Shown here: positions 1 to 4,192 of the stretch, piece after piece
How the letters are laid out: each line of letters opens with the position of its first letter
Position numbering within the stretch: the first letter of the stretch is position 1
DNA from: Phycisphaerae bacterium
GTDB lineage: Bacteria > Planctomycetota > Phycisphaerae > Sedimentisphaerales > Anaerohalosphaeraceae
Direction: 5' to 3'
DNA length: 5,286 nucleotides
NCBI GenBank assembly: GCA_003567095.1
Contig: PXAQ01000043.1
Location: 1 to 5,286 of the forward strand
Position numbers and translations under genes: made by a program
The notes under the pieces: generated by a model
The model's database searches: none
Told to the model about the DNA's origin: nothing
Seen by the model: the letters and a program-made list of their open reading frames with translations, nothing else

Positions 1-128
1 AGCAGGGGCAATGGATTCTGCTGGATTTTGTCTCGGTCGTTGTGCACATCTTCAATGACAAATACCGCGACTTTTACAACCTCGAAATGCTCTGGGCCGA
101 CGCGCCGAAATTGACTCTTGATGATTGA
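1..128 (+). CDS. rsfS: Ribosomal silencing factor RsfS, C-terminal fragment (5' end outside window)
   Basis: An open frame enters from the left edge (first full codon at 3) and stops at TGA 126-128, giving the last 41 residues. They contain the signature end of the RsfS/YbeB/Iojap family: W-I-L-L-D-F, then V-V-V-H-I-F, R-D-F-Y-N-L-E and the closing L-W-A-D-A-P. In this family the protein binds ribosomal protein uL14 (L14) on the large subunit and blocks subunit joining, lowering translation in starvation or stationary phase. The family is about 100-130 residues long, so roughly two thirds lies upstream of the window. The family usually has Gly where this protein has Val in 'LLDFVSVVVH' (commonly 'DFGDVVVH'), a mild oddity. 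The last codons (K-L-T-L-D-D-stop) lie inside the heptamer repeat at 110-144. argS starts 14 bp downstream, so co-transcription is likely. Identification is firm; the start cannot be seen. Confidence 0.88.
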   Translation, partial: QGQWILLDFVSVVVHIFNDKYRDFYNLEMLWADAPKLTLDD

Positions 129-144
129 CAATTGATTATTGAAT
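110..144 (+). repeat. Five tandem degenerate heptamers (ATTGAnn) spanning the rsfS end and argS start
   Basis: Five consecutive 7-base units are visible: ATTGACT (110-116), CTTGATG (117-123), ATTGACA (124-130), ATTGATT (131-137) and ATTGAAT (138-144). The core TTGA is kept in all five. The array begins in rsfS codons, includes its TGA stop, fills the whole rsfS-argS spacer and supplies the first two bases of the argS ATG. There is no Shine-Dalgarno-like sequence in the spacer, because the repeat occupies the place where one would sit. The units are imperfect, which argues against very recent slippage expansion. What the array does is unknown. Confidence 0.7.
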
Positions 145-2011
145 GAAAAAAATTACTGAACTATTAGAAACGCGAATCGCTAAGGCGATCAAAGAGGTCA
201 GCGGCGTTGATGCGCCGGCGCTGGTGCGTCCGGCGGCGGACGCGAAGTTCGGGGATTACCAAGCCAACGGGATCATGGCCGCGGCCAAGCAGGTCAAGAC
301 CAATCCGCGGCAACTGGCCGAGAAGGTCGTCGCGGCGCTGGATGTCAGCGATCTCTCTGAGCCGCCGGAGGTGGCCGGGCCGGGATTTATCAACCTGCGG
401 CTGACGGACGGCTTTCTGGCCGAGCGCCTGCTGGGAATGCATCGCGACGCCGAGCGGCTGGGCATCGACCGGACGGAAATGCCTCAAACCGTGGTCGTCG
501 ATTATTCCGGCCCCAACATCGCCAAGCAGATGCACGTCGGCCACCTGCGCAGCACCATCATCGGTGACTGCATCGCCCGGCTCTATGAATTCACCGGCCA
601 CACCGTCATCCGCCAAAACCACATCGGCGACTGGGGTTTGCAGATAGGCATGATTATTAATGCCCTCATTAAGCAGGAGTTTGGCGAGGAATGCGTCAAC
701 TTCAAGAACCAAGAAACCGCAATAAAAACTTACAAGGAATTAGAAAGAAGCAGCGACAATTATCCTGAATTCCAACAAAGCTTCAGACAAAAATTCAGAG
801 ACGCCCTTCAAGTCCACCTAGAATCCCTCGAGGAAGCCTACAAAAAAGAGGTAGAGTGCATCAAAACAGATCAAGGAGCAGAAAGAGATGCCAGGCAGAG
901 AACATATGACCTTCAAAATGGTGATGCTATCGCAATTGTCTTTTGGGAAGAAGCAAGAAAAATGACACTTGAGGCATGCTTTTCAGTTTACGATGAACTA
1001 AAAATAACTCTTGAAAATGAAGATGTTCGCGGGGAAAGTTTTTATGCGAACAAATTGGCTGGTGTGATTGATGATTTAAAATCTAAAGGACTGGCGGTCG
1101 AGTCGGAGGGGGCGATGTGTGTGTTTCCTGAAGGGTTTACGAAAAAGGACGGCCAGCCGCTGCCATTTATTATTCAGAAGTCGGACGGGGCGTTTTTGTA
1201 TGCGACGACGGATCTGGCGGCGCTGCGGTTTCGGCTGGATGAACTGAAGGCGGAGAAGGTGATTTATGTGACCGACGCGCGGCAGGCGCTGCATTTTCAG
1301 ATGCTGTTTTCCACGGCGAAGATGGCCGGCTGGGTCAGAGACGGCGTGACGCTGGAGCATGTGACTTTCGGCACAATGCTGGGCGCCGACGGCAAACCGT
1401 TCAAGACACGCGCCGGCGGGACGGTCAAGCTCAAAGACCTGCTGGATGAGGCCATCGAACGGGCCAAGGGTGTCGTCGAGGCAAAAAATCCCGACCTGCC
1501 CGCCGAGCAAAAGCAGCGTATCGCCCAGGCCGTCGGCGTCGGCGCGGTCAAATACGCCGACTATGCCAACAACCGCAACAGCGATTTTGTGTTCAGCTAT
1601 GACCGGATGCTGGCGATGGACGGCAACACCGCGCCGTATATGCAGTACGCCTATGCCCGGATCAAGTCCATCGAACGCAAGGCCGCAGGCAAAGACGTGG
1701 ACATCCGGCAGGAACTGGACAGTATCGCCGCCCTGCCGCTGGCCGAGCCGGCCGAAAAAGACCTGGCCAAGCTGCTGGTTCGGTACGATCAGGCGATTGC
1801 CGCGGCGATGGCCGAATGCCGCCCGAACTATCTGACCGGCTACCTGTACGACCTAGCCCAGGCGTTCAGCCGCTTCTACACGGCCTGCCCGGTACTGACC
1901 GCCGAGCCGCAGCATCGCCCGACGCGGCTGCTGCTGTGCGATCTGACCGCCCGCACCATCCGGCACGGCCTGAGCGAACTGCTGGGTATCGAGGTCGTCG
2001 AACAAATGTAA
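143..2011 (+). CDS. argS: Arginyl-tRNA synthetase (arginine--tRNA ligase), class I
   Basis: This cytoplasmic enzyme charges tRNA-Arg with arginine using ATP. At 622 residues it is complete and somewhat longer than E. coli ArgRS (577). Domains in order: N-terminal Add-1 tRNA-recognition domain (about 1-95, with FGDYQ-N at 36-42 and GPGFINL at 79-85); class I Rossmann catalytic domain opening with Y-S-G-P-N-I-A-K and the HIGH signature as H-V-G-H (131-134), then HIGDWG (160-165), GESFY (297-301), KSDGAFLYATTDLA (346-359) and G-DGKPFKTR-GGTVKL (414-430), which replaces a classical KMSKS as in many ArgRS; and the C-terminal DALR anticodon-binding helical domain (about 500-622), with NTAPYMQYAYAR and the ending LGIEVVEQM, close to the E. 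coli ending. The ATG at 143 gives the expected N-terminus (MKKITELLE), but no Shine-Dalgarno precedes it. Oddity: codons for about residues 167-315 are AT-rich, and the segment between HIGDWG and LQNGD is about 38 residues longer than in E. coli. All catalytic motifs are intact, so it should be functional. Confidence 0.98.
   Translation: MKKITELLETRIAKAIKEVSGVDAPALVRPAADAKFGDYQANGIMAAAKQVKTNPRQLAEKVVAALDVSDLSEPPEVAGPGFINLRLTDGFLAERLLGMHRDAERLGIDRTEMPQTVVVDYSGPNIAKQMHVGHLRSTIIGDCIARLYEFTGHTVIRQNHIGDWGLQIGMIINALIKQEFGEECVNFKNQETAIKTYKELERSSDNYPEFQQSFRQKFRDALQVHLESLEEAYKKEVECIKTDQGAERDARQRTYDLQNGDAIAIVFWEEARKMTLEACFSVYDELKITLENEDVRGESFYANKLAGVIDDLKSKGLAVESEGAMCVFPEGFTKKDGQPLPFIIQKSDGAFLYATTDLAALRFRLDELKAEKVIYVTDARQALHFQMLFSTAKMAGWVRDGVTLEHVTFGTMLGADGKPFKTRAGGTVKLKDLLDEAIERAKGVVEAKNPDLPAEQKQRIAQAVGVGAVKYADYANNRNSDFVFSYDRMLAMDGNTAPYMQYAYARIKSIERKAAGKDVDIRQELDSIAALPLAEPAEKDLAKLLVRYDQAIAAAMAECRPNYLTGYLYDLAQAFSRFYTACPVLTAEPQHRPTRLLLCDLTARTIRHGLSELLGIEVVEQM
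641..1085 (+). other. AT-rich mosaic segment inside argS (probable recombined or inserted block)
   Basis: By hand count, 721-1080 is about 39% G+C (139 of 360), with lines at 721 and 961 near 32%. Sampled argS flanks (301-360, 541-600, 1741-1800) are 62-63%. Codon choice changes too: all seven arginines from residue 202 to 272 (202, 215, 219, 248, 251, 253, 272) are AGA or AGG. Elsewhere in argS they are almost all CGN, with one AGA seen at residue 399. The reading frame is unbroken and the family residues near the end of the segment (LQNGD, FW, YDEL, GESFY) are present. The segment includes a charged, Gln/Lys/Glu-rich stretch (about 177-228) without counterpart in E. coli ArgRS. Boundaries are estimated by eye: the left edge lies near the HIGDWG codons, the right edge near 1085. 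Between 1085 and about 1290 the composition is intermediate. Confidence 0.7.
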
Positions 2012-2020
2012 ATGATGCGT

Positions 2021-2050
2021 AACCACGGATTTCACGGGTTTTCACGGAAG
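2021..2050 (+). repeat. Short intergenic repeat: three CACGG units at 9-10 base spacing
   Basis: CACGG occurs at 2024-2028, 2033-2037 and 2043-2047, the second and third preceded by TT, within the argS-yjbQ spacer. The unit is close to (A/T)TTTCACGG. The 10-mer AACCACGGAT at 2021-2030 recurs at 2492-2501 on the other side of yjbQ. From memory, degenerate 'accacggattacacgg' runs are common between genes in several environmental bacterial groups, with no settled function. It is not a recognisable terminator: there is no self-complementary stem and no T-run. Confidence 0.5.
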
Positions 2051-2056
2051 ACTAAT

Positions 2057-2063
2057 GGAAGGG
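2057..2063 (+). promoter_or_regulatory. Ribosome binding site deciding the yjbQ start
   Basis: GGAAGGG lies 6 bases before the ATG at 2070. An in-frame ATG at 2055 would place this purine run inside the coding region. Its own upstream GGAAG (2046-2050) sits only 4 bases away and belongs to the CACGG repeat. The 2070 start also gives the N-terminus expected for the family, so it is preferred. Confidence 0.55.
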
Positions 2064-2069
2064 AAAAAC

Positions 2070-2480
2070 ATGCAGATAACACAAAAAACGATTTCCGTTC
2101 GAACCAGCCGGCGGTGTCAGATGATTGACATTACCCCGCAGGTCGCTGAGATCGTCGCCGAAAGCGGTGTTCAAACGGGCACGGCGATGGTCTTTTGCCC
2201 GCATACGACCGGCGCGATCACCATCAACGAAAACGCCGACCCGGATGTGCCGCACGACATTCTGCTGACGCTGGAGGAACTGCTGCCGCAGGACCGCAGA
2301 GGCTATCGCCACGGCGAAGGCAACAGCGACGCCCACGTCAAGACGTCACTGGTCGGCGCTAATGAACTGGTGATGATTGAAGGCGGCCGATTGAAGCTGG
2401 GGACGTGGCAGTCGGTGTTTTTCTGTGAGTTTGACGGGCCGCGCAGCCGCCGTGTGCACATCCAGATCACCGGCCCATAG
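2070..2480 (+). CDS. yjbQ: YjbQ / UPF0047 family protein (secondary thiamine-phosphate synthase-type)
   Basis: This is a small single-domain cytoplasmic protein of 136 residues, the normal family length (E. coli YjbQ 138). Family signatures in order: Q-K-T-I-S-V near the N-terminus; H45-T-T-G-A-I-T-I-N-E-N-A-D-P-D-V60, which carries a conserved His and acidic residues; H81 and the G-N-S-D87-A-H89-V-K-T-S-L-G block; G111-T-W-Q-S-V-F-F; and E120-F-D-G-P-R near the end. The clustered His/Asp/Cys residues form the presumed active site. YjbQ was reported to have weak thiamine-phosphate synthase activity that can replace ThiE, but its physiological role is not settled, and no thiamine gene is visible here. 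An alternative start at 2055 would add five residues (MEGKN); the ribosome site favours 2070. The gene follows argS after 58 bp and may be read with it. It converges on the protease gene with 44 bp between stop codons. Family assignment is firm; the reaction is uncertain. Confidence 0.92.
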   Translation: MQITQKTISVRTSRRCQMIDITPQVAEIVAESGVQTGTAMVFCPHTTGAITINENADPDVPHDILLTLEELLPQDRRGYRHGEGNSDAHVKTSLVGANELVMIEGGRLKLGTWQSVFFCEFDGPRSRRVHIQITGP

Positions 2481-2491
2481 CGATCAAAAGA

Positions 2492-2513
2492 AACCACGGA
2501 TGATGCGGATCAT
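2492..2513 (+). repeat. Second copy of AACCACGGAT with adjoining small palindrome, 3' of yjbQ
   Basis: AACCACGGAT at 2492-2501 is identical to 2021-2030 on the other side of yjbQ, in the same orientation, 471 bases apart. Both copies adjoin the octamer ATGATGCG (2012-2019 and 2500-2507), but in swapped order. Here the sequence runs into ATGAT-GCGG-ATCAT (2500-2513), a perfect 5-bp stem with a 4-base loop. The stem is AT-rich and lacks a T-run, so it is too weak to call a terminator, although it lies between two convergent genes. Confidence 0.35.
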
Positions 2514-2524
2514 ACGCTGTCACG

Positions 2525-3994
2525 TCAATCGTTTCCCACCAGCCAGTGTTGGGCAAACTCGGCGATGTCCGGCAGGTTAATGACGCCGTCCGACGGCAGC
2601 GCAAGGTCGCATCGACGGCAAAATACGTCATCGCCGTTGACGCTTAGCCAATTGTCCAGAAGGATGGCCAGATCCTGCATATCCACCCGGCCGTCGTAAT
2701 TCAGATCGGCGGGGATGATATAGCCGATCGGTTCGGGAAAGTCGTCCCGGTCGTTCTGCACGGCCAGCCCGCGCGGAGAATCCTGCGCCGAGGCGCTGTC
2801 GATCAGGGCCTGGCGGAGGGCATAGACGCCGGCGGCGTCATCGGGTCGGCCATTGGCGGCAATGTAAAGCGCAACCAGTCCCGCCGCGTGCGGCGCAGCC
2901 ATGCTTGTGCCGCTTTTGAGACTGTAATCGCTCTCGATATCCGTCGATTCAATCAAAACCCCCGGCATCATCAGATCAATGGCCGCCCCGGGGGAATCGA
3001 CGGGATTGTCAGCCACGACGTGATTGCTGTAGTTGCTGAAATCGGCAAAGGAATCGTCCGGCCCCCAACTGGTGTTATTGTCCGTCCCGCCGGGCGCGCC
3101 ATCATAGTCGACGAGTGCTGAGATCGTCATGACCTCGGGATAGGCTGCCGGAATGGTGTCATCGGATGTGCCGAATGTGCCATCCGGGCCATAGACATCG
3201 CGGGATTCATTGCCGGCGGCGACCACCACCACAATACCGGCATTGACAGCATTTATAACGGCGGTGTGTAAACTCGAATTTGATCCTTCTCCGCCAAGAC
3301 TCATATTGATAATGGCAATTTGACCGGCACGTGGGATAACCCAATTGATTCCAGCAATGACATTGCTGAGCGACCCGGATTGGCCTTCCATGACACGAAC
3401 AGCCCATAGCCGCACGCCGGGGGCAACGCCAACCACACCGAAATCATTGTCCAACGCGCCAATGATACCGGCAACATGTGTGCCATGTCCGTCGGTATCC
3501 GGCCAATTGTTGTTTCCATTAGGATTATTTGTTCCTGCAAAATTCCTGCCGTCGACGACATTGAGGTCGGGGTGGTCGGGCTGGATGCCGGTGTCAATGA
3601 CCGCCACGCCCACATCCACTCGCTGGTCGATGCCGTTGATATTGGCAATCGGGCAGCGATGGGCGTTAATCCGCAACACCCCGGTGGGGGTGGTTTGCTC
3701 AAACAGATAGACCGTCTGGTCAGGTTCGACACGCTTAACGCCCGGCAGGTTCTCAAGCCGCTGCACCGGTACATGCGGCGGCAGTTGGATTGAAAACCCC
3801 CGCAGCGCGTGGTGGTAGATGTGGCCAATCACACCGCCTGTGGCGTTTTGGGCGGCTTGTGCGGCATTGTCGATGTGCCTGGCCGTATGCGTGCGGTCAA
3901 GCTGAACGATATAACGGTTTGGAATCGCCTCGGAAAAAGGCGCCCCCACGTTCGAGATCGCCAACATTGCAATAAGGTATGGACCTATCGGCAT
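2525..3994 (-). CDS. Subtilisin-like serine protease (S8) with I9 propeptide and C-terminal dockerin
   Basis: This is a 489-residue protein, probably exported. Residues 1-23 form a weak signal peptide: a hydrophobic run PYLIAMLAISNVGA with S-E-A at the likely cleavage site, but no Lys/Arg in the n-region. Residues about 27-98 resemble the I9 inhibitor/chaperone propeptide (RYIVQL..., ending GVKRVEPDQTVYL). The S8 catalytic domain covers about 105-410 with a complete triad: D134 (AVIDTG), H170 (DGHGTHVAG), S364 (SGTSMAAPH) and oxyanion Asn N262 (AAGNE). Residues about 429-487 form a dockerin-type pair. The first loop is canonical (D430-N432-D434-G...D441, then ILLDNWL). The second is degenerate (D463, D469-G...D476, then AEFAQHWL) and is preceded by a CxxC (459-462). 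The architecture predicts an autoprocessed extracellular or surface endopeptidase; its substrate is unknown. The codon before the ATG is TAA, so the frame cannot extend upstream. The leader carries only a weak GGGA. A promoter at 4027-4055 serves it. It stands as a single gene on its strand, convergent with yjbQ and divergent from addB. Confidence 0.95.
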   Translation of the reverse strand: MPIGPYLIAMLAISNVGAPFSEAIPNRYIVQLDRTHTARHIDNAAQAAQNATGGVIGHIYHHALRGFSIQLPPHVPVQRLENLPGVKRVEPDQTVYLFEQTTPTGVLRINAHRCPIANINGIDQRVDVGVAVIDTGIQPDHPDLNVVDGRNFAGTNNPNGNNNWPDTDGHGTHVAGIIGALDNDFGVVGVAPGVRLWAVRVMEGQSGSLSNVIAGINWVIPRAGQIAIINMSLGGEGSNSSLHTAVINAVNAGIVVVVAAGNESRDVYGPDGTFGTSDDTIPAAYPEVMTISALVDYDGAPGGTDNNTSWGPDDSFADFSNYSNHVVADNPVDSPGAAIDLMMPGVLIESTDIESDYSLKSGTSMAAPHAAGLVALYIAANGRPDDAAGVYALRQALIDSASAQDSPRGLAVQNDRDDFPEPIGYIIPADLNYDGRVDMQDLAILLDNWLSVNGDDVFCRRCDLALPSDGVINLPDIAEFAQHWLVGND

Positions 3995-4026
3995 TTAAAT
4001 TCCCAATTAAGCTATGATTTCTCTTT

Positions 4027-4055
4027 ATCTTATCATAAAAAGCTCTTTGGGTCAA
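4027..4055 (-). promoter_or_regulatory. Sigma70-type promoter for the S8 protease gene
   Basis: On the - strand, TTGACC (4055-4050) and TAAGAT (4032-4027) are separated by exactly 17 bases. Each box matches the sigma70 consensus at 5 of 6 positions. The predicted transcript start near 4020 gives a leader of about 26 bases before the ATG at 3994, which also supports that start. The surroundings (about 3995-4120) are markedly more AT-rich than the genes. A further TTGACA lies upstream at 4079-4074, but no partner -10 box is visible for it. Confidence 0.75.
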
Positions 4056-4122
4056 GATTTATTTTCATGACGCTGTCAACACATAAAAGATCAAGACTGT
4101 GGATAGCGTTTTTGGTTCTAAA

Positions 4123-4173
4123 TGTCCGCACAATCCTTGCAATCCATGTTCGCTATTGGTACAACTGCGGACA
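4123..4173. promoter_or_regulatory. 8-bp interrupted inverted repeat upstream of addB (possible operator)
   Basis: TGTCCGCA (4123-4130) and TGCGGACA (4166-4173) are perfect reverse complements separated by 35 bases. The right arm ends 19 bases before the addB ATG. The 35-base interval holds the direct repeat CAATCC (4131-4136 and 4140-4145). The centre-to-centre distance of 43 bases is about four helical turns, compatible with two bound protein units and DNA looping. It matches no operator I recognise, and an 8-bp pair of this kind could be chance. Confidence 0.35.
4137..4165 (+). promoter_or_regulatory. Weak candidate promoter for addB
   Basis: TTGCAA (4137-4142) and TACAAC (4160-4165) are spaced 17 bases apart, each matching the sigma70 consensus at 4 of 6 positions. 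Transcription would begin near 4172, about 20 bases before the addB ATG and inside the right arm of the inverted repeat. It is the best-spaced pair I found on this strand, but it is weak. Confidence 0.25.
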
Positions 4174-4183
4174 ATTCCTGATT

Positions 4184-4187
4184 GAGG
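4184..4187 (+). promoter_or_regulatory. Ribosome binding site of addB
   Basis: GAGG lies 5 bases before the ATG at 4193. It fixes this start, which places the Walker A motif at residues 9-16 as expected for AddB proteins. Confidence 0.6.
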
Positions 4188-4192
4188 CGATT

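Noticed and set aside
125..130. TTGACA as a -35 box for argS
   Set aside because: A 17-base spacer would put the -10 box after the argS start codon. The hexamer is part of the ATTGAnn heptamer array.
146..152. Run of seven A directly after the argS ATG as a slippage or phase-variation site
   Set aside because: It encodes the common Lys-Lys start of the protein, and seven A alone is too short and too ordinary to support a switching claim in an essential gene.
164..712. Open frame of 182 codons on the - strand inside argS
   Set aside because: It overlaps well-conserved ArgRS sequence and has no family resemblance. It ends where the AT-rich block begins, as expected for a GC-driven shadow.
2055..2069. 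Earlier ATG start for yjbQ
   Set aside because: It would put the best Shine-Dalgarno run (2057-2063) inside the coding region and adds five residues not expected in the family.
2500..2513. ATGAT-GCGG-ATCAT hairpin between the convergent genes, as a terminator
   Set aside because: The 5-bp AT-rich stem is weak and no T-run follows on either strand, so it cannot be supported as an intrinsic terminator.
3301..3828. Second - strand frame of 175 codons within the protease
   Set aside because: It is a frame-shifted reading of the S8 domain; the in-frame product carries the full catalytic triad.
4074..4079. Second - strand promoter using TTGACA
   Set aside because: No acceptable -10 box lies 15-19 bases downstream.
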